Shown piece after piece: positions 50,747 to 59,813 of a DNA stretch of 64,000 nt; within the stretch, counting starts at the first letter, position 1; each line of letters begins with the position of its first letter. The position numbers were made by a program, and so were the translations under genes. The stretch comes from Eubacterium sp. CAG:274. GTDB taxonomy: Bacteria; Bacillota; Clostridia; Lachnospirales; CAG-274. Under the pieces are notes generated by a model. The model made no database searches and was not told where the DNA came from. It was given only the letters and a program-made list of their open reading frames with translations. Location: contig FR888508.1 of the NCBI GenBank assembly GCA_000432155.1, positions 282,041 through 346,040 of the forward strand. The letters run 5' to 3'.

Positions 50747-52228
50747 ATGACAGAGGCAGACATAATTATAATTGGTTCAGGTATAGGTGCACTAAGTGTA
50801 GCCGGCGAACTTTGTAAAAACGGAAGAAAGGTTCTGGTAATTACTAAAGGCTTAAAGAAGTCCTGTAACTCCTCTCTTGCTCAAGGTGGTATTTCCGTTG
50901 CCCTTTCTGACAAGGACAATTACGAATGGCACTACGAAGATACTATGGCAGCTGGTTGCAACCTCAATGATTCTGACGCAGTAATGAAGTTAGTTTCTAC
51001 CGCTCCTAATGTTATCAGAGAATTAATTGACACAGGTATGGAATTTGACAGAGATAGTCAAGGCAATCTTATGTTTGGTAGAGAGGCCGCTCACAGACTT
51101 AACAGAGTAATCCACGCCGGTGGTGACAGAACTGGTCTTAGAGTTGTAGAACAGCTTATAAGAAATTTAACAACTGATGTTACTGTAATACAAAATCAAA
51201 TGGCACTTGATTTAAGAGTAAAAGACGGCAAGTGCTACGGTGTTATTACAAAGGATAGTGACGGAAATCTCCACACATACCACGCTAACTATGTTGTTCT
51301 TGCTACAGGTGGTATTGGTCAGCTCTATCCATCTACTTCAAATGATGTAACAATTACAGGTGACGGTATTGCAATGGCTTATAGAGCTGGTGCTAAATTA
51401 AAGAACCTTGAATTTGTACAGTTCCACCCTACTATGCTTACTATTGACGGTCAAGCATATGGTCTTGTTTCAGAGGCTTGTCGTGGTGCTGGTGGTATAC
51501 TTGTAAATGAAAAAGGCGAAAAAATAATGGATGGTGTTCATCCTCTCAAGGACCTTGCTCCTCGTGATGTTGTTGCCAGAGAGGTTTATGCTCACTACTT
51601 AAAGGGCGAAAAGATTTTTCTTGATATAAGTGCTGTAGACGATTTTAAGTCTAAATTTCCTACTGTAACTGAAATTTGTGAAGACAATGGTGTTGATGTA
51701 AGCAAAAACCTTATTCCTGTAGCTCCTGGTGCTCACTTCCATATGGGTGGTGTTGAGGCTACTCCAGATGGTCTTACAAACATTGACGGACTTTTTGCTG
51801 TAGGCGAAACAGCTTGTACAGGTGTTCATGGTGCTAACAGATTGGCAAGTAATTCACTTCTTGAAGGACTTGTATTTGGTAAATTCCTTGCTGATTATAT
51901 TCTCACTCATCATAGAAAAGTTGGTAACATTATTGACGATGTTCCTGAAACAACTGTTGATAATCTTCCAACTAAAAAAGAAATTCAGCGTAAAATGATG
52001 GAATATGTGGGTATAGTTCGTCACAGTAATGAAATACATAATATTATTGACTGGTTTAAGCAGTATATGCCAGATGGCAAGGATTTTGTAAAGCTTAATC
52101 CAGAAAAAACAACAGAAGAACAGTACGAAATATACAATATGCTTACAACTGGCTATCTTGTAGCTAAATCAGCTATGGACAGACACGAAAGCATTGGTGC
52201 TCATTATATTGTAAAGGACGAAAAATAA
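50747..52228 (+). CDS. nadB: L-aspartate oxidase
   Basis: Flavoenzyme that oxidises L-aspartate to iminoaspartate for quinolinate synthesis; in anaerobes fumarate is the likely electron acceptor. Seen: FAD-binding IIIGSGIGALSVAGE (~6-20), SSLAQGGISVAL (~43-54), and the active-site region with HFHMGGVEATPDGLTNIDGLFAVGE (~335-360). Length 493 (~50 shorter than E. coli NadB at the C-terminus). RBS CGGAGG. Stop overlaps the nadC ATG by one base. Confidence 0.95.
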   Translation: MTEADIIIIGSGIGALSVAGELCKNGRKVLVITKGLKKSCNSSLAQGGISVALSDKDNYEWHYEDTMAAGCNLNDSDAVMKLVSTAPNVIRELIDTGMEFDRDSQGNLMFGREAAHRLNRVIHAGGDRTGLRVVEQLIRNLTTDVTVIQNQMALDLRVKDGKCYGVITKDSDGNLHTYHANYVVLATGGIGQLYPSTSNDVTITGDGIAMAYRAGAKLKNLEFVQFHPTMLTIDGQAYGLVSEACRGAGGILVNEKGEKIMDGVHPLKDLAPRDVVAREVYAHYLKGEKIFLDISAVDDFKSKFPTVTEICEDNGVDVSKNLIPVAPGAHFHMGGVEATPDGLTNIDGLFAVGETACTGVHGANRLASNSLLEGLVFGKFLADYILTHHRKVGNIIDDVPETTVDNLPTKKEIQRKMMEYVGIVRHSNEIHNIIDWFKQYMPDGKDFVKLNPEKTTEEQYEIYNMLTTGYLVAKSAMDRHESIGAHYIVKDEK

Positions 52229-53076
52229 TGAATAAAATATTAGCAAAAGAGGCTATTAAATCCTTTCTTATAGAGGATATTGGAACAGGCGATTTATCTA
52301 CTGACTTAGTTTTTGACACTGAATTAAGAGCAAGTGGTAATTTTGTTGCTAAAGATGACGGTGTTGTTTGTGGTACAGAAATTATAGATATGGTTTATTC
52401 TTTCTTTTCTGATGACTACAATATTACACTTTTAAAGAAAGACGGAGAAAGTGTTAAAAAGGGAGAAATTATAGCTACTGTTGAGGCAAGAGTTGCTACA
52501 ATGCTTTCAGGTGAAAGAGTTACACTTAATCTTATGCAGCTTATGTGCGGTATTGCTACTACTACTCGTAAATATGTAGACAACCTTAATGACGACAACA
52601 TAAGGGTTTGCGACACTAGAAAAACTCATCCAGGTCTTAGAGTATTTGAAAAGTATGCTGTTACTTGTGGTGGTGGTTTCAATCATCGTTTTGCACTCTA
52701 TGACGGTGTAATGTTAAAGGATAATCATATTGCCTTTGCTGGAGGTATAACAAAAGCTGTTAAGCTTGTAAAAAGCAAGCTAGGACATATGGTTAAAGTT
52801 GAAGTTGAAACTGAAACAAAAGAACAAGTAATTGAGGCTGTAAATGCTGGTGCTGATGTTATTATGTTTGACAACAGAAAGCCAGATGAAATAAAAGAAC
52901 TTCAAAAACTTGTACCAAATAATATAATTACAGAGGCATCTGGTGGTATTAACTTAAACACTATCGCCTCATTTGGTGGTTGTGGTGTTAATTACATTTC
53001 TGTTGGTTCTCTTACCAACGGTGTAAAGCCACTTGATATTAGTTTTGTAAGTACAACAGCTATAAAGCCTGAATAA
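52228..53076 (+). CDS. nadC: Nicotinate-nucleotide pyrophosphorylase (quinolinate phosphoribosyltransferase)
   Basis: Converts quinolinate and PRPP to nicotinate mononucleotide. Seen: EDIGTGDLSTDLV at the N-terminus, LNLMQLMCGIAT, CDTRKTHPGLRVFEKYAV with substrate-binding Arg/Lys/His, and KDNHI. Length 282 is normal. Translationally coupled to nadB; nadA follows by 14 nt. Confidence 0.96.
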   Translation: MNKILAKEAIKSFLIEDIGTGDLSTDLVFDTELRASGNFVAKDDGVVCGTEIIDMVYSFFSDDYNITLLKKDGESVKKGEIIATVEARVATMLSGERVTLNLMQLMCGIATTTRKYVDNLNDDNIRVCDTRKTHPGLRVFEKYAVTCGGGFNHRFALYDGVMLKDNHIAFAGGITKAVKLVKSKLGHMVKVEVETETKEQVIEAVNAGADVIMFDNRKPDEIKELQKLVPNNIITEASGGINLNTIASFGGCGVNYISVGSLTNGVKPLDISFVSTTAIKPE

Positions 53077-53090
53077 TAACGGAGGAAAAA

Positions 53091-54122
53091 ATGTTAAACA
53101 AAATCAAAGAAATTAAGAAAGAAATGGGTGATGATTTATTAATCCTTGCTCACCATTATCAGAATGACCAGATTGTTTCTGTTGCTGACTATGTAGGCGA
53201 CTCTCTTAAACTTGCACAGATGGCAGAAAAGAACAAAACTGCAAAATACATTGTATTCTGTGGTGTTCACTTTATGGCAGAAACTGCTGATATTTTAACT
53301 GAAGATTGGCAGAAAGTATTACTTCCAGCTCTTACAGCAGGTTGTCCAATGGCAAATATGGCAGACCTTGACCAGGCTGAAAAAGCTTGGGAACTTTTAA
53401 AGGCTGAATTTGGCGACGAGGAAACTGTTCCTGTTACATACATCAACTCAAAGGCTGAAATCAAGGCTTTCTGTGGTAGACATGGTGGTACAACTGTTAC
53501 TTCTGGTAATGCCGGCAAAGTTCTTTCTTGGGCATTATCTCAGAAAAAGAGAGTTCTTTTCTTACCTGACCAGAACCTTGGTAAAAATACAGCTGTTGAT
53601 TTAGGTATTCCTGAGGAACATATGGCACTTTATGACCAGTCAACAGAAAAACTTACTTACGCCTGTTCAAAAGAAGATGTTAAAATGGTACTTTGGAATG
53701 GCTATTGCCATGTTCATCATACTATTGCCCTTTCAAAAGTTGAAGAAGCCAGAAAAGCTCATCCAAATGCTAAGATTATTGTTCATCCAGAATGTACTCA
53801 CGAAGTATGTAAGGCTGTTGACGGCAAGGGTTCAACTGAATTCTTAATCAATCAGGTTAAAAATGCACCTGCTGGTTCTGAATGGGTAGTTGGTACAGAG
53901 GCTAACCTTGTTTTAAGACTTGTAGAAACTAACCCAGACAAAAAAGTTTCTATACTTAACACAAGAAGTGTTTGTACAAATATGAACAAGACATCTGTTG
54001 AAAATCTTTTGGAAACACTTGAACAGATTAAAGAAAACAATTTTGAAAAACAGATTACTGTAGACGACAACATTGCAAAGGATGCTGTAAAATCTCTTAA
54101 TACAATGCTGTCTTTAAGCTAA
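53091..54122 (+). CDS. nadA: Quinolinate synthase
   Basis: 4Fe-4S enzyme that condenses iminoaspartate with dihydroxyacetone phosphate. Seen: LAHHYQNDQIVSVADYVGDSL at the N-terminus, FCGVHFMAETADIL, a central AGCPMANMAD, IVHPECTHEV and NTRSVCTNMN. The conserved cysteines needed for the cluster are in place. RBS GGAGG is 5 nt before the ATG. Last gene of nadB-nadC-nadA. Confidence 0.96.
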   Translation: MLNKIKEIKKEMGDDLLILAHHYQNDQIVSVADYVGDSLKLAQMAEKNKTAKYIVFCGVHFMAETADILTEDWQKVLLPALTAGCPMANMADLDQAEKAWELLKAEFGDEETVPVTYINSKAEIKAFCGRHGGTTVTSGNAGKVLSWALSQKKRVLFLPDQNLGKNTAVDLGIPEEHMALYDQSTEKLTYACSKEDVKMVLWNGYCHVHHTIALSKVEEARKAHPNAKIIVHPECTHEVCKAVDGKGSTEFLINQVKNAPAGSEWVVGTEANLVLRLVETNPDKKVSILNTRSVCTNMNKTSVENLLETLEQIKENNFEKQITVDDNIAKDAVKSLNTMLSLS

Positions 54123-54148
54123 AAATAAGCTAAAAGGAGTAGATTTAT

Positions 54149-54955
54149 ATGAAATTAGGTTTTATAGGTGCCGGTAATATGGCAGGAGCAATTATTAAAG
54201 GTTTTGTTAACAAAAATTGTGTAAATTCTTCTGATATTTACTTTATCAGACAGAATAAGGAAAAACAGGCTCAACAAGCTAGTGAAATTGGTATAAATGG
54301 CTGTAATGACTATGAAAGTCTTATTGAAAACAGCGATATACTTTTCCTTGGTGTTAAGCCAGTTGTTTTCCCTACTTTATTACCACAGATTGCAAAATCA
54401 GTTAAAAAGAAAAATCCTCTTGTAGTTTCTATGGCTGCTGGTCTTACAACTGACAGCATTAAGGAAATGCTTGGCTATGACGCAAAAATAATAAGAATTA
54501 TGCCAAATGTTAATGCTGCTATTGCTATGTCAACTACAGCTGTTTGCAAAAATGAATTTGCATCTGATGAGGATTTAGCAACTATTAAAAACCTCTTTTC
54601 ATCTATAGGACTTACTACAGAAGTGCCTGAAAACCAGTTTGCAATATTTACTGCTATTGCCGGTTGTTCTCCTGCTTATGTTTATATGTTTATAGACGGT
54701 CTTGCTAGAGGTGCTCAAAAAATGGGTATGAATAAACAGAAAGCTCTTGAAATTGCAGCATCTGCTGTAATTGGTTCGGCCTCTATGTACGCTCAGTCTA
54801 ATGAACACCCACAGGAGCTTGTGGATAAAGTTTGTTCTCCTGGTGGTACAACTATTGAGGGTGTTACAACTCTTGAAGAATATAAATTTACTGCTGGTGT
54901 TGTAAAGGCAGTTGAAAACTCTATTTTGAAAGATAGAGAATTAAGCAAAAAATAA
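54149..54955 (+). CDS. proC: Pyrroline-5-carboxylate reductase
   Basis: Last step of proline synthesis. Seen: NAD(P)-binding GFIGAGNMAGAIIKG (~4-18), RIMPNVNAAIAMSTTAVC (~115-132), and the C-terminal signature GCSPAYVYMFIDGLARG ... CSPGGTTIEGVTTLEE. Length 268 is normal. RBS AAAGGAG. It follows nadA by 26 nt and may be cotranscribed. Confidence 0.95.
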   Translation: MKLGFIGAGNMAGAIIKGFVNKNCVNSSDIYFIRQNKEKQAQQASEIGINGCNDYESLIENSDILFLGVKPVVFPTLLPQIAKSVKKKNPLVVSMAAGLTTDSIKEMLGYDAKIIRIMPNVNAAIAMSTTAVCKNEFASDEDLATIKNLFSSIGLTTEVPENQFAIFTAIAGCSPAYVYMFIDGLARGAQKMGMNKQKALEIAASAVIGSASMYAQSNEHPQELVDKVCSPGGTTIEGVTTLEEYKFTAGVVKAVENSILKDRELSKK

Positions 54956-54969
54956 TTCTACTTAATATA

Positions 54970-55015
54970 AAAATATCCCTGTAACTCATTTCTTAATTTG
55001 TTACAGGGATATTTT
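54970..55015 (+). terminator. Terminator of the nad-proC unit
   Basis: Perfect 16-bp stem AAAATATCCCTGTAAC / GTTACAGGGATATTTT (54970-54985, 55000-55015) with a 14-nt loop. Confidence 0.85.
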
Positions 55016-55065
55016 CGTTTCAACTTTTTTAATCTACAGCTTGTAATATAAGCCATTAAAAAGAT

Positions 55066-55096
55066 ATGGGTACTACCTTAGTAATACCCATTTTTT
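55066..55096. terminator. Terminator of the RseC-like gene
   Basis: 11-bp stem with one mismatch (55066-55076, 55081-55091), loop CTTA, T run on the plus strand and TCTTTTT on the minus strand. It sits between convergent units, next to the stop of the leftward gene. Confidence 0.75.
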
Positions 55097-55105
55097 TAAA
55101 TAATA

Positions 55106-55525
55106 TTATTCTACAACTTTTATTGCCTTTGGAACATAGTTTCCATTCTTAAATCTTTTTTCTTGAGTTCTTATAATTAAATAAGTTAATACTACTAACA
55201 CAATTCCAAGGCCAAAACCTGCGAACTCGCCACCACTTTTTCCTAATGCCTCAAATCCATAGTAGCCAGCTAAAATACCTATAATGAACATAGCACAAGG
55301 AATACCGTACATAATGCAGGTAGCTTTCATAAAATCAGCAGTTTCAAGCATAACTTCTACTCTATCTCCAACCTTTGCATTACAAAGGTTGACAGCTTTC
55401 AAAAGCATATCCTGTTCCTTTAAACCAGCAGAACAAGCTCTACACTTAGCACAAGCCTCTTTTCTTGTCATTCTTACAACAAGTTTATTTTTTTCTGTAC
55501 CAATAACTTTACCAATTTCAGCCAT
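55106..55525 (-). CDS. RseC/SoxR-reducing-system-like membrane protein
   Basis: About 139 residues of the RseC family. Seen: N-terminal GKVIGTEKNKLVVRM, a Cys cluster CAKCRACSAG (~25-34) that could bind a metal or Fe-S cluster, then two membrane helices (~70-120). In several bacteria RseC-like proteins accompany the Rnf electron-transfer complex; no rnf genes lie in this window. The ATG at 55525 is chosen because AAAGGTGA lies before it; its upstream neighbour ends just 5 nt earlier. Confidence 0.85.
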   Translation of the reverse strand: MAEIGKVIGTEKNKLVVRMTRKEACAKCRACSAGLKEQDMLLKAVNLCNAKVGDRVEVMLETADFMKATCIMYGIPCAMFIIGILAGYYGFEALGKSGGEFAGFGLGIVLVVLTYLIIRTQEKRFKNGNYVPKAIKVVE

Positions 55526-55530
55526 AGTTA

Positions 55531-56151
55531 TCACCTTTCATTTTTTAATGCCTTAAAAATAACGCTTATTCCCACTCCAATAAGTACAACTGCTGATATT
55601 ATATTTACTGTACTATCCATAGGAATAGCATTTTTAAAAGCATATATACACATTAAAACGCCAAAATACAATCCCCATCTATTTCCATAGTCAAAAGAAA
55701 ATACATAGTCAATAACAAAAGCAAGACCTATTACCAAAGGCATAATCTCTACTGGTTCAATATTAATTATAGGCTTTAACACAATTCCAACACCTATACA
55801 AGTCAGTATTGAACCTATCATAAGCTGATACCTTTTTCTATTCTCAATGTAGAGAACATCTAATGAAAGTCCCGGTGCTAAAAAGAACATAGCTGCCACA
55901 AGATTTCCAAAATAAGCATTATTTATATAAAAACCACTAATAGCACCCCAGTAGAATAAATACATACCTATCGCCAATGCCCAAACCCTTTTCCTGTCAA
56001 AATAGTACACAATACACACAAAGCCTATCATCATACATATTATTGACCCAAAAGGTAATGTAAAATAATCTCTAATTACAAAAAGTAATCCACAGGCAAT
56101 AAGGCACAAGCCTATTATAATGCCCATTAATTTATCTAACTTGTTATCCAT
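55531..56151 (-). CDS. Unknown multi-pass membrane protein
   Basis: About 206 residues with roughly eight short hydrophobic segments and small loops (GIIIGLCLIACGLLFVI, WALAIGMYLFYWGAISGFY, VEIMPLVIGLAFVIDYVF). It resembles small membrane proteins with LiaF-like helices, but I cannot name it. The ATG at 56151 has AGGAG 8 nt upstream. Tightly followed by the RseC-like gene. Confidence 0.65.
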   Translation of the reverse strand: MDNKLDKLMGIIIGLCLIACGLLFVIRDYFTLPFGSIICMMIGFVCIVYYFDRKRVWALAIGMYLFYWGAISGFYINNAYFGNLVAAMFFLAPGLSLDVLYIENRKRYQLMIGSILTCIGVGIVLKPIINIEPVEIMPLVIGLAFVIDYVFSFDYGNRWGLYFGVLMCIYAFKNAIPMDSTVNIISAVVLIGVGISVIFKALKNER

Positions 56152-56214
56152 TTTCATCACTCCTACTATAAATATACTGAAAAATAGTAAAAAAGTCTGA
56201 AAATTTCAATTCTT

Positions 56215-56871
56215 TTACTTAGAAAGTGCCTTTATAGCTGACATAGCTGCAACCTGTTCAGCCTCTTTTTTGCTGTGACCCTCTCCTGTACCAAGTACCT
56301 TACCTCTATGAGAAACTTCAGCTGTAAATAATCTATTGTGAGCTGGACCACTTTCTCTGATAATCTTATATTCTACAGGTGCTTGACTATGCTTCTGTAA
56401 AATCTCCTGTAAACAAGTCTTTGTATCTAAAATTCTAACAGTAGTTGTTACTGCCTTAATTTCTGGAATAAGCATATCAAGTATAAACTTCTGTGCTGGT
56501 TCAATACCACCGTCAAGGTATATAGCACCAATAACAGCCTCCATAGCATCGGCGATGATAGAACTTCTATCACGACCACCAGTATTTTCTTCGCCTCTAC
56601 CAAGTCTAAGACTTTCGTTTAACTTAATTTCTCTACCCTTTTTAGCAAGCATAGTTTCACATACAACACTTGCTCTTAATTTAGTAAGTCTACCTTCTGG
56701 CCAATTTGGATACTTCTTATAAATATAAGCACCAACAACAAAGCCTAATATAGCATCGCCCAAAAACTCAAGGCGTTCATTACAAATAACCTTATGTTCA
56801 TTTGCATAAGAGCTATGAGTAAAAGCTGTATTAATTAAATTTTCATCTTTAAACTGATAATCTAAAATCAT
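56215..56871 (-). CDS. rnc: Ribonuclease III
   Basis: Cuts double-stranded RNA in rRNA and mRNA processing. Seen: signature ERLEFLGDAILGFVV (~33-47), metal-binding second acidic cluster in DAMEAVIGAIYLDGG, and a C-terminal dsRNA-binding domain (~150-218, PVEYKIIRESGPAHNRLFTAEV). Length 218 is slightly short at the N-terminus. RBS TGGAGG. A long inverted repeat lies in its leader and could be an autoregulatory target. Confidence 0.95.
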   Translation of the reverse strand: MILDYQFKDENLINTAFTHSSYANEHKVICNERLEFLGDAILGFVVGAYIYKKYPNWPEGRLTKLRASVVCETMLAKKGREIKLNESLRLGRGEENTGGRDRSSIIADAMEAVIGAIYLDGGIEPAQKFILDMLIPEIKAVTTTVRILDTKTCLQEILQKHSQAPVEYKIIRESGPAHNRLFTAEVSHRGKVLGTGEGHSKKEAEQVAAMSAIKALSK

Positions 56872-56889
56872 ACATCCTCCATCTCAGTA

Positions 56890-56934
56890 AATATAGTAAC
56901 TTTACAACCCTTACTGTTATCAAGCTACTATATT
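56890..56934 (-). other. Inverted repeat in the rnc leader
   Basis: AATATAGTAGC (56934-56924, minus strand) pairs with GTTACTATATT (56900-56890), 11 bp with one G-U pair, closing a 23-nt AT-rich loop. It ends about 20 nt before the rnc start. No T run follows, so it is not a terminator. Confidence 0.55.
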
Positions 56935-56986
56935 CACCGATAAAACATATTTCAACAAAATATCACATAATTCCATACAAAAAGTA

Positions 56987-57009
56987 GGCTGTGACTTACC
57001 GTCACAGCC
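56987..57009 (-). terminator. Terminator of acpP
   Basis: Perfect 9-bp GC-rich stem GGCTGTGAC / GTCACAGCC (57001-57009 with 56987-56995), 5-nt loop, followed by TACTTTTTG on the minus strand, 28 nt after the acpP stop. Confidence 0.87.
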
Positions 57010-57036
57010 AAGCAGTTATTAACAAATTACTAAAAA

Positions 57037-57267
57037 TTAGTTGTTTGTTGCGTTCTTAACATATTCTACTGCGTCACCAACAGTCTTGATGTTTTCAGCA
57101 TCATCGTTAGCAAATTCCATATCGAAAGCATCTTCTAATTCTGTGATAATCTGGAAAAGGTCTAAAGAGTCAGCACCTAAATCTTCAAAAGTTGTTTCCA
57201 TAGCGATTTCGTCTTCAGAAACGCCTAACTGTTCTGCAATAATTTCTTTAATCTTATCGAATTCCAT
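57037..57267 (-). CDS. acpP: Acyl carrier protein
   Basis: Carries growing fatty acyl chains on a phosphopantetheine arm. Seen: LGADSLDLFQII with the attachment Ser (~36), a four-helix acidic protein of 76 residues. The ATG at 57267 is chosen because AAAGGAGG lies 9 nt before it. It has its own promoter besides the plsX operon. Confidence 0.96.
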   Translation of the reverse strand: MEFDKIKEIIAEQLGVSEDEIAMETTFEDLGADSLDLFQIITELEDAFDMEFANDDAENIKTVGDAVEYVKNATNN

Positions 57268-57301
57268 TAAAATTTCCTCCTTTAATAATATTATCATTAA
57301 T

Positions 57302-57330
57302 ACTATACTAGATATTGAATAATTTTACAA
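57302..57330 (-). promoter_or_regulatory. Promoter of acpP
   Basis: Minus strand TTGTAA (57330-57325), 17-bp spacer, TATAGT (57307-57302), 35 nt before the ATG. It lies in the 149-bp gap after plsX, where no terminator is seen. Confidence 0.6.
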
Positions 57331-57416
57331 GTACATTTTTGTATTTTAATAAATTTTTTTATTTATTCTAATAATAATACTCTGTTTTTCCTTTAAAAAT
57401 CAGTATTTTATAAGAT

Positions 57417-58421
57417 TTATTCTTCTGTTTTAGGACTAATTTTTTCCGCAATTTTAGATACTATATCTCCATCAATAAACTTTTCACATTGGAAAATAGC
57501 ACCAGCAACAGCTCTGTAATCTGAACTACCATGAGCCTTTACAACAAGACCTTTTAAGCCAAGGAAAGGTGCACCGCCAACAGTATCGTAGTCAAAATAT
57601 TTCTTTATTCTCTTAAATGCACCTGAAGCTAAAACAGCACCTAATTTAGACATAACTGTAGCCAAAATTTCTTTCTTGATAATACGGAGAATACTCTTAC
57701 CAAAGCCCTCCATAACCTTTAAAATTACATTACCAACAAAGGCATCACATACAACAACATCAGCATCACCAAGGCTTATATCTCTTGCCTCAGTATTGCC
57801 AATAAAATTAATATCCTTTGTTTCTTTTAAAAGACCATAAGCCTCTTTTACAACAGCGTTACCCTTAGACTCCTCAACACCTATATTTACAAGTCCAACC
57901 TTTGGTTCTTTTACACCCATTACATTTTCATAATAAATAGAACCCATTAAAGCAAACTGTGGGAAGTAAGAAGGCTTAGCATCTACATTTGCACCGGCAT
58001 CAATTAAAAGAGTATGACCTTTTTCTGTAGGTAAAAGTGTACCTAAAGCAGGTCTTTCTACCCCCTTAATTCTACCAACAATAACAGTTGCACCTGTAAG
58101 CAAAGCACCTGTATTACCGGCAGACACAAAAGCCTGTGCCTCCCCTTTTTTTACCATATTAAGACCTACAACCATTGATGAATCTTTCTTCTGTTTTATA
58201 GCAACAGTAGGTACTTCACAAGTTTCAATAACTTCTGTAGCATTTACAACAGTTATTTTAGACTTATCATAGTTATATTTTGACAACTCTTCATTTACAA
58301 TTTCTTCTTTCCCTACAAGTGCCAAATTGTACTTAACACTTTTACTAGCTTCAACAGCACCCTTTACTATTTCTGCTGGTGCATTATCTCCACCCATAGC
58401 ATCTATTGCAATTACTTTCAT
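57417..58421 (-). CDS. plsX: Phosphate acyltransferase PlsX
   Basis: Makes acyl-phosphate from acyl-ACP for phospholipid synthesis. Seen: IAIDAMGGDNAPAEIVKGA at the N-terminus, FVSAGNTGALLTGAT (~97-111), LIDAGANVD, and KGHSSD-like KAHGSSDYRAV near the C-terminus. Length 334 is normal. It lies 9 nt after the nagZ-like gene and before acpP. Confidence 0.96.
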   Translation of the reverse strand: MKVIAIDAMGGDNAPAEIVKGAVEASKSVKYNLALVGKEEIVNEELSKYNYDKSKITVVNATEVIETCEVPTVAIKQKKDSSMVVGLNMVKKGEAQAFVSAGNTGALLTGATVIVGRIKGVERPALGTLLPTEKGHTLLIDAGANVDAKPSYFPQFALMGSIYYENVMGVKEPKVGLVNIGVEESKGNAVVKEAYGLLKETKDINFIGNTEARDISLGDADVVVCDAFVGNVILKVMEGFGKSILRIIKKEILATVMSKLGAVLASGAFKRIKKYFDYDTVGGAPFLGLKGLVVKAHGSSDYRAVAGAIFQCEKFIDGDIVSKIAEKISPKTEE

Positions 58422-58430
58422 AAAAACCTC

Positions 58431-59600
58431 CTATTTTATAATTCCTCTTTGGATTTTTGCTTTTATTATTCTTGAAACGGCATCATCAAGTCTTTCCTGT
58501 GATATTTTGCCATTTTTAACAGCCTCTAAAACAGCATTGTATGCTTCATCTAAATTTTCTGGCATAAGCACCATATCAATACCAGCCTCAACAGCCTTTA
58601 CACAAGCATCTCCTGTTCCATAATTTTCTGTAATAGCACCCATTGACATAGAATCGGAAAATACTACACCTTTAAAATTAAGTTCTGTTTTAAGCATATC
58701 TGTCACTACTTTTTTAGACAATGTTGCTGTAATATTATCCCCTGTAACATTAGGTAATGACATATGTGCAACCATTACACAATCTGCTCCGTTTTCTATA
58801 GCAGTTTTAAAAGGCACAATTTCACATTTTTTCAATTCTTCTTCTGTTCTGTTACTTAATGAAAAACCTTGATGTGAATTACCTATACTGCCACCGTGTC
58901 CCGGAAAATGCTTTAATACAGTACTGATATTTTCAGATTGTAAGCCTTTTACAACCTCTGTTGCCATTTTTCCTACAACTTCTGGGTCATTACCAAAAGA
59001 CCTGTCCCCAATTTCTGTATTATTTGAGTCTGTAAGTACATCAGTATCTGGTGCAAAATCTAAATTAAAGCCTAGATTTTTAATATATTTACCTATTGTT
59101 GTACCTATTTCATTAGCTCTTTCATAGTTTTGACTTTTTCCAACCTGTGCCATAGGCTCTATTTTTTCCACACCCATAGCTGAATTTTTACCAATTCTGG
59201 CAACTCTGCCACCTTCCTCATCAACACCCACAAAAGGCTGAATTTTAGAAGATTTTTTTAAACCATTTATAAGTTCTTGAGTTTGTGTTGGATTTTCTAT
59301 GTTAGATGCAAAAAGTATATATCCACCTAGATTATACTTCTCTATTTCCTTTTCAATATTTTCAGTAAATACAGTTGTACTTCCACCGTCTTTATCTACA
59401 GCCTCTGGTGCAACCATAAAAATTTGACCTACTTTTTCCTCCAAAGTCATATTGTTTACTATTTTTTCAACCTTTTCGTCTACAGTAGGTTCTTTATTTT
59501 CAACAGTATCCGACTTGCTATTTTCTTTACTAACTCCACAACCTGTGCAAAACAACATAATAGAAAGTAAAACAGAAAATAGTCTTATAAATGTTTTCAT
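58431..59600 (-). CDS. Lipoprotein beta-N-acetylhexosaminidase (GH3, NagZ type)
   Basis: Removes N-acetylglucosamine from muropeptides or related glycans. Seen: signal peptide with lipobox FCTGC (Cys ~21), so it works outside the cell, GVDEEGGRVARIGKN, KHFPGHGGSIGNSHQG with the catalytic His, and FSDSMSMGAI with the nucleophile Asp. Single GH3 barrel of ~340 residues. In the NSH motif an Asn replaces the Asp usual in NagZ (KHFPGHG...DSH). Extracellular NagZ is typical of Firmicutes. First of a nagZ-plsX-acpP gene run. Confidence 0.88.
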   Translation of the reverse strand: MKTFIRLFSVLLSIMLFCTGCGVSKENSKSDTVENKEPTVDEKVEKIVNNMTLEEKVGQIFMVAPEAVDKDGGSTTVFTENIEKEIEKYNLGGYILFASNIENPTQTQELINGLKKSSKIQPFVGVDEEGGRVARIGKNSAMGVEKIEPMAQVGKSQNYERANEIGTTIGKYIKNLGFNLDFAPDTDVLTDSNNTEIGDRSFGNDPEVVGKMATEVVKGLQSENISTVLKHFPGHGGSIGNSHQGFSLSNRTEEELKKCEIVPFKTAIENGADCVMVAHMSLPNVTGDNITATLSKKVVTDMLKTELNFKGVVFSDSMSMGAITENYGTGDACVKAVEAGIDMVLMPENLDEAYNAVLEAVKNGKISQERLDDAVSRIIKAKIQRGIIK

Positions 59601-59773
59601 ACTTTCGCCTTTTCTCTATTGCAAAATTATTTCATCAAGTTATATTTTAACACTTCATAGATAAAATTACAAATATTATTCACACAAAGTAAAAATTATC
59701 ATACTATAAAGTATAACTTATCTCCCGATAGGTTTTACAACGGCAAAACAATCCCTCTCTGCCGTAAAAAAAC

Positions 59774-59808
59774 AACACCAGCCGATTTCGTAGCAGTCGA
59801 CTGGTGTT
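59774..59808. terminator. Terminator after the third glycosyltransferase gene
   Basis: Stem AACACCAG / CTGGTGTT (59774-59781, 59801-59808), extended inwards by CGA/TCG, with T runs on both strands, 5 nt from the stop codon. A second small hairpin (ACGGCA / TGCCGT, 59740-59765) lies beside it in the 213-bp gap before the nagZ-like gene, which otherwise shows nothing. Confidence 0.75.
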
Positions 59809-59813
59809 TGTTT

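Noticed and set aside
54200..54215. Palindrome TTTTGTTAACAAAA as a Rex or other operator
   Set aside because: It lies inside the proC coding region and lacks the spacer of Rex sites.
59740..59765. ACGGCA...TGCCGT hairpin as a terminator
   Set aside because: No T run follows on either strand; the neighbouring stem at 59774-59808 is the better terminator.
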